Positions 38,627-46,201 of a DNA stretch of 64,000 nt are shown piece by piece (position 1 is the stretch's first letter; each line of letters starts with the position of its first letter). The notes under the pieces were generated by a model that did not search any database, was not told where the DNA came from, and was given only the letters and a program-made list of their open reading frames with translations. A program made the translations under genes and the position numbers. Source of the DNA: Devosia sp. Root685 (GTDB lineage: Bacteria > Pseudomonadota > Alphaproteobacteria > Rhizobiales > Devosiaceae); assembly GCF_001427875.1 (NCBI RefSeq), contig NZ_LMHK01000001.1:622871-686870 (forward strand), given 5' to 3'.

Positions 38627-38696
38627 TTGGTAGTCCCATCGCCAAAGTCTGCCCATGAGCCTATAGGACAGACCGATCCACAACCGCGAGCCCCAT

Positions 38697-39149
38697 GTGA
38701 CCGAGACCGAACCGCTAGACGCCATCCCGCCCACGGGAAAAATCCTCGGCCTCGATCTTGGCACCAAGACCATCGGCGTCGCGGTATCGGACGGCATGCG
38801 CTATTCGGCCACCCCGCTCGAAACCATCAAGCGCACGAAATTCACCCAGGATGCCGAGCGCATCATCGCGCTCGTCGCCGAGAACAATGCCGTGGCCCTG
38901 ATCCTCGGCCTGCCGCTCAATATGGATGGCACCGAGGGCCCGCGCGTCCAGTCGACCCGCGCCTTCGCCCGCAATCTCGCTCAAAAACTTGCCCTGCCGA
39001 TCGCCTTCTGGGACGAGCGCCTCTCGACCGCGGCAGTCACTCGCATGATGATCGATGCCGATCTTCGCCGCGACCGCCGCGCCGAGGTCGTCGACAAGCT
39101 CGCCGCCAGCTACATCCTGCAGGGCGCGCTCGACCGGCTACGCCGCTAG
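38697..39149 (+). CDS. ruvX: RuvX/YqgF-family RNase H-fold nuclease
   Basis: The 150-residue protein has the YqgF/RuvX fold: LGLDLGTKTIGVAVSDGMRY with the first catalytic Asp, LILGLPLNMDGTEGPRVQ, and a C-terminal FWDERLSTAAVTRMMI followed by VVDKLAASYILQGALD. The family acts in pre-16S rRNA 5' processing and was earlier proposed as a Holliday junction resolvase. The start is GTG at 38697, since the nearby ATG is out of frame. It is divergent from the 38105-38626 gene and its end overlaps the convergent AraC gene by 12 bases. Confidence 0.93.
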   Translation: MTETEPLDAIPPTGKILGLDLGTKTIGVAVSDGMRYSATPLETIKRTKFTQDAERIIALVAENNAVALILGLPLNMDGTEGPRVQSTRAFARNLAQKLALPIAFWDERLSTAAVTRMMIDADLRRDRRAEVVDKLAASYILQGALDRLRR

Positions 39150-40085
39150 CCGCCGCACCGTCACCGGCGCCTCGCCAAACAGTTTTCGAAACGCCCGCGA
39201 GAACGCCGCCTCGGATTGGTAACCGCTGGCTTTCGCAATGCGCGACACCGGTTCCCCCGTATCGACCAGCTTTAGCCGCGCCAGATGCAGCCGCCATTGT
39301 GCGAGATAGGTCATCGCCGGCTGCCCGACGAGCTCGGTAAACCGCGCCGCAAAGCCCGAGCGCGACATGCCCGCTTCCCGTGCCAGTCCCGCCAATGACC
39401 AATCCGCCTCCGGCCGCCGATGGATCAGCGCCAGCGCCCGTCCAATCTGCGGATCGCGAAGCGCCGCTAGCCAACCCTGCCGCGCTTCGGGCGCCATATC
39501 GAGCCATTCGCGGATCGCCTGGATCACCAGAATATCCGCCAACCGCGTCATCACCGTTTCTCCGCCCGGCCGCAGCGACGTTGCCTCGCGCGCAATCAGC
39601 CCCAGCGTGCTCTGCACCCAGGCATCCAGCGCCTCGTCCCAGGCCTGAATGAGAATTTTTCGCGGCAAGAGATCCAGCAGCCGCTTCCCCGCCACATGGT
39701 CAAATTGCACCACCCCCGCCATGGCCCGCACCAGTTCGCCACCGCCACCCAGCGTCATGATCTCATAGCGCTCGCTGATCTTGTCCACGGGCAGGTCAAA
39801 CAGCGGCACGCTCGCCACGCCCGATCCGCTCAGCAGCCGAAATTCCTGCCCATGCGGCAGCACCAGCATGCTCCCCGCCTTGAGCACGATTTCCTCGCCA
39901 TCCACCTCGGCCACGCCCTGCCCCTCGGTAACGATGACGAACATCATCGACTCGATAAGCCGCGGCATATCCATGCCCCAGGGCGCCGTCATTGTGGCCC
40001 GGCAATAAAGCGTCCCGGTGAGGCGCAGCATGTGCAGCACCTCGCCAAGCGGATCGGAAAGCGGGGCCGGCTGAAAACAATCCAT
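39138..40085 (-). CDS. AraC-family regulator with cupin-type N-terminal domain
   Basis: The 315-residue protein has an N-terminal cupin_6-like sensor (DPLGEVLHMLRLTGTLYCRA at its start and VLPHGQEFRLL in the barrel) and a C-terminal AraC domain with two helix-turn-helices: WSLAGLAREAGMSRSGFAAR and VSRIAKASGYQSEAAFSRAF. The start at 40085 is the first ATG; a TTG 10 codons upstream is possible. It is divergent from an NmrA-like gene with a 110-base shared region, the standard arrangement for this regulator type and its target. Confidence 0.92.
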   Translation of the reverse strand: MDCFQPAPLSDPLGEVLHMLRLTGTLYCRATMTAPWGMDMPRLIESMMFVIVTEGQGVAEVDGEEIVLKAGSMLVLPHGQEFRLLSGSGVASVPLFDLPVDKISERYEIMTLGGGGELVRAMAGVVQFDHVAGKRLLDLLPRKILIQAWDEALDAWVQSTLGLIAREATSLRPGGETVMTRLADILVIQAIREWLDMAPEARQGWLAALRDPQIGRALALIHRRPEADWSLAGLAREAGMSRSGFAARFTELVGQPAMTYLAQWRLHLARLKLVDTGEPVSRIAKASGYQSEAAFSRAFRKLFGEAPVTVRRLAA

Positions 40086-40098
40086 GGTAATACCGTCA

Positions 40099-40151
40099 GT
40101 TTGGACGATCTGCAAAATAGTGCGGACTTAACGTGATTGATAGTCCCAAAC
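40099..40151. promoter_or_regulatory. Candidate AraC binding region between divergent genes
   Basis: The region contains GTTTGGAC (40099-40106) and, 36 bases on, GTCCCAAAC (40143-40151), which is its reverse complement with one extra base, plus an internal direct repeat of GGAC. AraC-type regulators use paired half-sites of about this size between divergent genes. Which half is bound is not determined. Confidence 0.4.
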
Positions 40152-40195
40152 ACCGCCCCAAAATCTCCCCTGTCATCAAGAGGAGCTTTTTCACC

Positions 40196-41026
40196 ATGAC
40201 AACCGACACCCCCGTTCTCGTCATCGGCGCTACCGGCAAGACCGGCGCCCGCGTCGCCGCCCGTCTCGCCGCCCTTGGCCATCCCCACCGCGGCGTCTCG
40301 CGCCGTTCCGAACCAGCCTTCGATTGGGAAAAGCCCGAAACCTGGGCTCCCGCCCTCGAAGGCATGAAGAGCGCCTACATCACCTACGTGCCCGATCTCG
40401 CCGCCCCCGAAGCCCATGAAAACATCCGCCGCTTCGCCGACCTCGCCAAAACGGCAGGCCTCAAAAAACTCGTCCTCCTCTCCGGCCGCGGCGAACACGG
40501 CGCCGAACTCTCCGAAGATCGCATTCGCCAAAGCGGCCTCGATTTCACCATCGTCCGCGCCAGCTGGTTCAACCAGAATTTCGACGAGGGCTTTTTCCAT
40601 TCCTCCGTCCTCGAAGGCGTCATCGCCCTGCCCGCCGCCATGCGCCTCGAACCTTTTATCGATCTCGACGATATTGCCAACGTCGCCGTAGCCGCGCTCC
40701 TCGATAACAAGCACAATGGCGAAACCTATGAACTCACCGGCCCGCGCCTGATGACCTTTGCCGACGCCGCTGCCGAAATCGCCGCGGCCAGCGGCCTCCC
40801 GGTCAGCTACGTCCCCATCGACGGCGCCACCTTCCACGCCGCCCTCCTGCCCGCCGTCGGTCCCGAGATCGCCGATCTGATGACCAATCTCTGTGCCGAA
40901 GTTTTCGACGGCCGCAACGAACACCTCGGCGATGGCGTGCAGTGCGCCCTCGGCCGTCCCCCGCGTGATTTCTCCGACTATGTGAAAGCCGCCGCCGCTC
41001 GCGGCGCCTGGCGCAAGGCCGCGTGA
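40196..41026 (+). CDS. NmrA-like NAD(P)-binding protein
   Basis: The 276-residue protein has the N-terminal Rossmann motif VLVIGATGKTGARVAARLAA and a second-strand arginine pair (GVSRRSEPAF) compatible with NADPH. A downstream NQNFDEGFF and the absence of a canonical YxxxK place it with the atypical SDR branch of NmrA and azoreductase-like quinone reductases. The start at 40196 has AGAGGAG 12 bases upstream. Regulation by the divergent AraC protein is likely. The function may be quinone reduction or redox sensing. Confidence 0.87.
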   Translation: MTTDTPVLVIGATGKTGARVAARLAALGHPHRGVSRRSEPAFDWEKPETWAPALEGMKSAYITYVPDLAAPEAHENIRRFADLAKTAGLKKLVLLSGRGEHGAELSEDRIRQSGLDFTIVRASWFNQNFDEGFFHSSVLEGVIALPAAMRLEPFIDLDDIANVAVAALLDNKHNGETYELTGPRLMTFADAAAEIAAASGLPVSYVPIDGATFHAALLPAVGPEIADLMTNLCAEVFDGRNEHLGDGVQCALGRPPRDFSDYVKAAAARGAWRKAA

Positions 41027-41070
41027 TGCTCCTTTTCACCCAGCGCCGCGCCGTCGCAGCCTGAAACTCC

Positions 41071-41095
41071 GGCGCCGGCCCCACCGGCCGGCGCC
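41071..41095. terminator. GC-rich perfect hairpin after the NmrA-like gene
   Basis: Ten-base arms GGCGCCGGCC (41071-41080) and GGCCGGCGCC (41086-41095) are exact reverse complements with a CCACC loop. It sits 45 bases past the stop and could end or protect the transcript, but there is no T-run, so intrinsic termination would be inefficient. Confidence 0.5.
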
Positions 41096-41181
41096 ACCCA
41101 ACAAAACGTTGAAAATTCAATCATGGGTTGAACGTGTCGCCCCCCTCGGATAGACCGCAGCAAATCTGAAGGGATCCGAGC

Positions 41182-42144
41182 ATGGCCGACACGCCCGCCA
41201 GCACCTCCGGCGACTTCCCCCCGTTCCGCCAACGACACCTCATTTCCATTGCTGATCTCAAACAGCACGAAATAATCGACCTGCTGGACCGCGCCGAGCG
41301 CATGGTCCCGGTCAGCCGGCAGGAGCGCAAATCGCTCCCCACTTTGTCGGGCAAAACCCAGATCAATCTCTTCTTTGAAGCCTCGACGCGGACCCAGTCC
41401 TCCTTCGAGATCGCCGGCAAACGCCTCGGCGCCCTCGTCGTCAACATGTCGGTCAAAACCTCCTCGGTCTCCAAGGGCGAAACCCTCGTCGATACCGCCG
41501 CCACGCTCAACGCCATGCGCCCCGATGTGCTGGTGGTGCGTCACGGCGCAGCCGGCGCGGTGGAACTCCTCTCCCAAAAAGTCGGCTGCTCCGTCATCAA
41601 TGCCGGCGACGGCGCCCATGAGCATCCGACCCAGGCCCTCCTCGACGCGCTGACCATCCGCCGCCACAAGGGCCGCATTTCCGGTCTCACTGTCGCCATT
41701 TGCGGCGACATCGCCAATTCCCGCGTCGCCCGCTCCAATCTGCTGCTGCTCGGCGCGCTAAACGTGCGCACCCGCGTCATCGCCCCGCGCAACCTGCTGC
41801 CCCCCGGCATCGAACACCTCGCCACCGAAGTCTTCACCGACATGGAGCAGGGTTTGCAGGGTGTCGATGTCATCATGATGCTGCGCCTCCAGCATGAGCG
41901 CGCCAGCGGCAAGATGATCCCCTCGGTGCGCGAATATTATCGCTTCTATGGCCTCGACGCCGAAAAGCTCGGCTGGGCCAATCCCGACGCCATCGTCATG
42001 CATCCCGGCCCAATGAACCGCGGCGTCGAGATCGATCCGGCCATCGCCGATGGCGCCCGCTCGGTCATCACCGACCAAGTGGAGATGGGCGTCGCCGTCC
42101 GCATGGCCGTCCTCGACGCTCTGCTCTCGGGAGACCAGGCATGA
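41182..42144 (+). CDS. pyrB: Aspartate carbamoyltransferase catalytic subunit
   Basis: PyrB condenses carbamoyl phosphate with aspartate in pyrimidine synthesis. The 320-residue protein has the carbamoyl-phosphate site [20 protein letters not shown], the [11 protein letters not shown] loop, [18 protein letters not shown], and [12 protein letters not shown]. No regulatory pyrI is adjacent. Instead the stop overlaps the start of a dihydroorotase-like gene by 4 bases, as in bacteria that form a PyrB-PyrC' dodecamer. Confidence 0.97.
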   Translation: MADTPASTSGDFPPFRQRHLISIADLKQHEIIDLLDRAERMVPVSRQERKSLPTLSGKTQINLFFEASTRTQSSFEIAGKRLGALVVNMSVKTSSVSKGETLVDTAATLNAMRPDVLVVRHGAAGAVELLSQKVGCSVINAGDGAHEHPTQALLDALTIRRHKGRISGLTVAICGDIANSRVARSNLLLLGALNVRTRVIAPRNLLPPGIEHLATEVFTDMEQGLQGVDVIMMLRLQHERASGKMIPSVREYYRFYGLDAEKLGWANPDAIVMHPGPMNRGVEIDPAIADGARSVITDQVEMGVAVRMAVLDALLSGDQA

Positions 42145-43433
42145 CAAAACCCGTTCTTATCGAAAATGCCCGCATCGTCGATCCCGCCTCCGGCACCGAC
42201 CAGCGCGGCGCCGTGCTTATCGAAGATGGCCGCATCACCGATCTCGCCCTCGATGGCCCCGTTGGCGTACCCGATGGCGCCGAGGTCATCAATGCCAATG
42301 GCCTCGTCCTAGCCCCCGGCCTCATCGATATGCGCGTCTTCACCGGTGAGCCCGGCTGGGAATATCGCGAAACCCTCGCCTCGGCCGGCGAAGCCGCTGC
42401 CGCGGGTGGCGTCACCTCTTTCGTCATGATGCCCGACACTATGCCCGCCGTTGACGACGGCGCCGTGGTCGATTTCCTCGTTCGCCGCGCCAAGGCCACC
42501 TCGAAGGTCAACATCCTCCCAGCCGCAGGGATCACCAAAGGTCTCGCCGGCAAGGACCTCACCGAATTCGGCCTGATGCGCGAAGCCGGCGCCGTCTGCC
42601 TCACCGACGGCCGCAATTCCATCCAGTCCACCGCGCTGCTGCGCACCGCCATGTCCTATGCCGCCAATTTCGACATGACGATCGTCCACCACACGGTGGA
42701 CTTGAGCCTTGCCGGCGAAGGCGTCATGAACGATGGCCTCTTCGCCACCGTGCTTGGCTTGAAAGGCCTTCCGCGCGAAGCCGAAACCATTCCGCTGTCG
42801 CGCGATCTGCAACTCGCCGCCCTGACCGGCGTCCGCTACCACGCCGCGCAAATCTCCACCGAAGGCTCGGTCGAAATCGTCAAGGCGGCCAAATCGCGTA
42901 ACGCCCGCATTACCGCCGGCGTTTCGATCAACAATCTCTGCCTGAATGAAAACGACATCGGCCGCTACCGCACCTACTTCAAGCTCGGCACGCCGCTCCG
43001 CAGCGAAGACGACCGCCGGGCCGTCATCGAGGGCCTCCGCTCCGGCGTCATCGACACGATCCATTCCGATCACGATCCGCAGGACAGCGAAGTCAAGCGC
43101 CAGCCCTTTGCGGAGGCTTCCAATGGCGCCATCGGCCTTGAAACCCTCCTTGCCGCCGCACTCCGCCTCGTCCATTCCGACGAAGTCCCGCTGCTCACGG
43201 TCCTGAAAGCCATGACCAGCCGCCCGGCCGAAATCCTCGGCCTCGAAGCGGGCCGCATCGCCAAGGGCGCCCCAGCCGATCTGATCCTCGTCGATCTCGA
43301 CTATCCCTGGCAGGTCAACGAGAACGAGCTCCACTCCCGCTCAAGAAACACCAGCTTCGAAAACGCCCGCCTCGCCGGCAAGGTCATGCGCACCTTGGTC
43401 GGCGGCGAAACCGTGTTTTTGCATCAGGATTGA
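42141..43433 (+). CDS. pyrC: Dihydroorotase-like protein, probably catalytically inactive partner of PyrB
   Basis: The 430-residue amidohydrolase has the class I dihydroorotase layout, with [15 protein letters not shown] near residue 60, [21 protein letters not shown] and a late [15 protein letters not shown]. The metal-binding pair usually written HxH is here Arg65 and Phe67, so zinc binding at that site is lost. In Pseudomonas a similarly altered PyrC' is needed for aspartate carbamoyltransferase assembly but does not catalyse. The 4-base overlap with pyrB supports a structural role; an active dihydroorotase must then be encoded elsewhere. Confidence 0.9.
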   Translation: MTKPVLIENARIVDPASGTDQRGAVLIEDGRITDLALDGPVGVPDGAEVINANGLVLAPGLIDMRVFTGEPGWEYRETLASAGEAAAAGGVTSFVMMPDTMPAVDDGAVVDFLVRRAKATSKVNILPAAGITKGLAGKDLTEFGLMREAGAVCLTDGRNSIQSTALLRTAMSYAANFDMTIVHHTVDLSLAGEGVMNDGLFATVLGLKGLPREAETIPLSRDLQLAALTGVRYHAAQISTEGSVEIVKAAKSRNARITAGVSINNLCLNENDIGRYRTYFKLGTPLRSEDDRRAVIEGLRSGVIDTIHSDHDPQDSEVKRQPFAEASNGAIGLETLLAAALRLVHSDEVPLLTVLKAMTSRPAEILGLEAGRIAKGAPADLILVDLDYPWQVNENELHSRSRNTSFENARLAGKVMRTLVGGETVFLHQD

Positions 43434-43440
43434 GAGCCAC

Positions 43441-43640
43441 CGAACCTCCCCTCGCCCCTTGCGGGAGAGGGACCGAATAAATCCGCGTTCAGCGGAATTA
43501 TTCAGGGTGAGGGGTATTCTCTCCTCCGCAAAAAGCTCCAAGTATGGGACGCGGAAGGAATACCCCTCATCCCAACCGAATTCGCAAACGCGAATTCGGT
43601 GGCCCTTCGAGCTACTCCTCCCACCAGGGGAGAAGGAAAG
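43441..43640. repeat. Mosaic intergenic inverted-repeat region
   Basis: Between pyrC and the DUF1993 gene are nested palindromes. TGAGGGGTATTC (43508-43519) pairs exactly with GAATACCCCTCA (43558-43569). The hairpin ACCGAATTCGC (43575-43585) and GCGAATTCGGT (43590-43600) is exact with an AAAC loop, and another imperfect one lies at 43472-43506. The same ACCGAATT hairpin recurs at 53052-53076. This looks like a composite non-coding repeat that is spread between genes. Confidence 0.7.
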
Positions 43641-43694
43641 AAGGCCTGGGCTCACCACAGACTATTCGTCCTACCCCACCCAAACGGTACAAAA

Positions 43695-44195
43695 ATGACC
43701 CTCTCCATGTATTCGGCTTCAGTGCCGGTCTTCTCGCGCATGCTCAAGAACCTGCTGGCCGTTTTCGAAAAAGCCGAGGCTTTTGCCGCCGAGCAGAACA
43801 TCGACCTCCAAAGCCTGGTCGAAACCCGCCTTGCCCCCGACATGATCCCATTGAGCGGCCAGGTGCAGATCGCGACCGACGGCGCCAAGGGCGTCTCCTC
43901 GCGCCTCGCCCAAAAGCCGATCCCAAGCTGGGCCGACGACGAAGTGACCTTCGCCGACCTCAAGGCGCGCCTCCAAAAAGGCATCGACTATCTCGCGACC
44001 TTTTCGCCTGAAGATTTTATCGGCTCCGACGACCGCACCGTGACCATCAAGATCGGCGGCCAAGACACCGAACTCACCGGCGAGACCTACCTCCTCAACC
44101 GCGGCCTGCCGAATTTCTATTTCCACGTCACCACCGCCTACGACATCCTCCGCCACAAGGGCGTGCCGATCGGCAAGCGCGATTATCTGGGCTAA
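43695..44195 (+). CDS. DUF1993 domain protein
   Basis: The 166-residue protein has the DUF1993 pattern: MTLSMYSASVPVFSRMLKNL at the start, RLAPDMIPLSGQVQIATDGAK (in part), and a C-terminal NFYFHVTTAYDILRHKGVPIGKRDYLG that is the most conserved block. Members are small helical proteins resembling DinB-like folds; no reaction is known. The start at 43695 fits the family N-terminus; the upstream open frame continues into the repeat region. It is flanked by two different repeat elements, which suggests that the gene was placed between pyrC and plsY. Confidence 0.85.
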   Translation: MTLSMYSASVPVFSRMLKNLLAVFEKAEAFAAEQNIDLQSLVETRLAPDMIPLSGQVQIATDGAKGVSSRLAQKPIPSWADDEVTFADLKARLQKGIDYLATFSPEDFIGSDDRTVTIKIGGQDTELTGETYLLNRGLPNFYFHVTTAYDILRHKGVPIGKRDYLG

Positions 44196-44217
44196 GCACG
44201 CTCCGCCTATCCACGGT

Positions 44218-44285
44218 GTCATTCCCGCGAAAGCGGGAATCTCTGTTTCAGAGCCAACGGAGATCCCCGCTTTCGCGGGGATGAC
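44218..44285. repeat. REP-like intergenic inverted repeat, copy 2
   Basis: The left arm, 44218-44241, is identical to the left arm of the copy at 4340-4363. The right arm 44262-44285 reads GATCCCCGC then GCGGGGATGAC, with two compensating changes inside its own hairpin. GGTGTC and GACACC extend the pairing outward. The middle also shares GGAGAT with copy 1. It lies between DUF1993 and plsY. Confidence 0.85.
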
Positions 44286-44381
44286 ACCGAGCTAGGGATA
44301 GACTTTCCTCAACTCCCCATCATCGGGCTCTTGCCCCTTCCCGGCCCCAGCGCTACTTCTTCCAGTAATAGGGGAGAAACC

Positions 44382-44990
44382 ATGCCGATCGATATCCTGC
44401 CGCTCATTTTGGCGCTCGTCCTTGGCTATCTCTGCGGGTCCATTCCCTTCGGCCTGATCCTCACCCAGGCCGCCGGCCTCGGGGATATCCGCAAGATCGG
44501 CTCGGGCAATATCGGCGCGACCAATGTGCTGCGCACCGGCAATCGTCCCGTTGCCGCCGCCACGCTCGTGCTCGATGCCCTCAAGGCCGCCATTCCCATT
44601 CTCGTCGCCCGCCATTTTTGGGGCGAAGATGCCGCCATGCTCGCTGCCGTGGGCGCTTTCCTCGGCCATTGCTTCCCCGTCTGGCTCGGTTTTAAGGGCG
44701 GCAAGGGCGTCGCCGTGATGATCGGTTCGCTCCTCTCCCTCGCCTGGCCCGTCGGCCTGATCTTCTGCGCCGTCTGGCTACTGATTGCCTACACGCGAAA
44801 GATGTCGTCGTTGGCCGCGCTCACCGCCGCGGCCACCGCACCGATCTTCGCCTATGTCATCGTTGGCGATCGCCTGGCCCTAACCGTCCTCGGCCTCGCG
44901 CTCCTTCTCTTCTTCCAGCACCGCGAAAACATCGCGCGGCTGCTCAACGGCACCGAGTCGACCATCGGCGGCGACAAGAAGGCGAGCTGA
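44382..44990 (+). CDS. plsY: Glycerol-3-phosphate acyltransferase PlsY
   Basis: PlsY acylates glycerol-3-phosphate with acyl-phosphate at the inner membrane, the first step of phospholipid synthesis. The 202-residue protein has five or so membrane segments and the three family motifs: [28 protein letters not shown] and [17 protein letters not shown]. The start at 44382 (MPIDIL) has a GGGAGAA upstream; an earlier Met would lack a hydrophobic start. dprA begins 2 bases after the stop. Confidence 0.95.
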   Translation: MPIDILPLILALVLGYLCGSIPFGLILTQAAGLGDIRKIGSGNIGATNVLRTGNRPVAAATLVLDALKAAIPILVARHFWGEDAAMLAAVGAFLGHCFPVWLGFKGGKGVAVMIGSLLSLAWPVGLIFCAVWLLIAYTRKMSSLAALTAAATAPIFAYVIVGDRLALTVLGLALLLFFQHRENIARLLNGTESTIGGDKKAS

Positions 44991-44992
44991 AA

Positions 44993-46117
44993 ATGGGGGC
45001 CCGCGTGACGCCCACGCTCACGCAGGCCCAACGCATCGCGTGGCTGCGCCTCGTGCGCAGCGACAATGTCGGCCCCGTCACCTTCCGCCAGTTGGTCAAT
45101 CGCTTCGGCTCGGTGGAAGCGGCGCTCGACGCCCTGCCCGCGCTCATGCGCGGCGCCGGCCGCCCCCTGCGCATGACCACCCAGGCCCAGGCCGAAGATG
45201 AGATCGCCGCGCTTGACCGTCTTGGCGCCCGGATCGTCGCCATGGGCGAAGCCGATTATCCCGATCACCTGACCCATATCCCCGCCGCCCCGCCAATCCT
45301 GACCATTGCCGGGGGGCGGAATCTCGACTGGCGCCGCACCGTCGCCATCGTCGGCGCCCGCAATGCCTCTGCCGCCGGGGCCAAGATGACGCGCCTTCTG
45401 ACCACCGATCTCGGCGAAGCGGGCTATGTCGTGGTTTCGGGCCTTGCCCGCGGCATCGACACATCAGCCCACCGCGCCAGCCTCACCACCGGCACCATTG
45501 CCGTCCTCGCCGGTGGTCTCGATTGCATCTATCCCGACGAGAACATTCCCCTCGCCAGCGAAATCCTCGGATATGGCGGCGCCCTCGTCACCGAAATGCC
45601 GCTCGGCTGGGAGCCGCGCGCCCGCGATTTTCCAAGGCGTAACCGTCTCGTTTCCGGTCTGTCGCTCGGCACCGTCGTCGTCGAAGCCGCCAAGCGTTCC
45701 GGTTCGCTCATCACTGCCCGCCTCGCCCTCGAGCAAAACCGCGACGTCTTCGCCGTTCCCGGTTCCCCGCTCGATCCCCGCGCCGAGGGCGGCAATGCCC
45801 TCATTCAGCAGGGCGCCAAGCTCATTACTTCAGCCGCCGACATCATCGAGAGCATCGGCAGCGCCGATCCCCGTCGCACCATGCTGTTCGAGGCCGAGTG
45901 GCAACCCGATCTCAGCCCCATGGCCGACGCCGCACCCGGCGCCGACGAGCGCTCTCAACTTCTTACGGCCCTCTCGACCACACCGACAGATGTCGAAGAA
46001 CTGCTGGCTCAAACCGCGATCGCGCCCCAGGCCATGCAAATTCTCCTCCTCGAACTGGATCTGGCCGGGCAGATCGAATGGTCCTCAGGACAGCTTGTCG
46101 CGCTCCGCGGCGCTTGA
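44993..46117 (+). CDS. dprA: DNA processing protein DprA
   Basis: DprA binds single-stranded DNA taken up during transformation and loads RecA. The 374-residue protein has the Rossmann-like core with VAIVGARNASAAGAKMTRLL, VVSGLARGIDTSAHRASL, TIAVLAGGLDCIYPDEN, RNRLVSGLSLGTVVVEAA and RSGSLITARLALEQNRDVFA. A short N-terminal helical part precedes it and a winged-helix-like C-terminus follows (STTPTDVEELLAQTAI). It is tightly coupled to plsY and is followed by topA, a common alphaproteobacterial order. Confidence 0.95.
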   Translation: MGARVTPTLTQAQRIAWLRLVRSDNVGPVTFRQLVNRFGSVEAALDALPALMRGAGRPLRMTTQAQAEDEIAALDRLGARIVAMGEADYPDHLTHIPAAPPILTIAGGRNLDWRRTVAIVGARNASAAGAKMTRLLTTDLGEAGYVVVSGLARGIDTSAHRASLTTGTIAVLAGGLDCIYPDENIPLASEILGYGGALVTEMPLGWEPRARDFPRRNRLVSGLSLGTVVVEAAKRSGSLITARLALEQNRDVFAVPGSPLDPRAEGGNALIQQGAKLITSAADIIESIGSADPRRTMLFEAEWQPDLSPMADAAPGADERSQLLTALSTTPTDVEELLAQTAIAPQAMQILLLELDLAGQIEWSSGQLVALRGA

Positions 46118-46201
46118 ACACAATTGCCCCCCCGTTGACACCGCCGTTCCGCTTCACCATGTTGCGCGCTCTCAGTTACAGCGTTGCGGAACGGGTCATC
46201 C

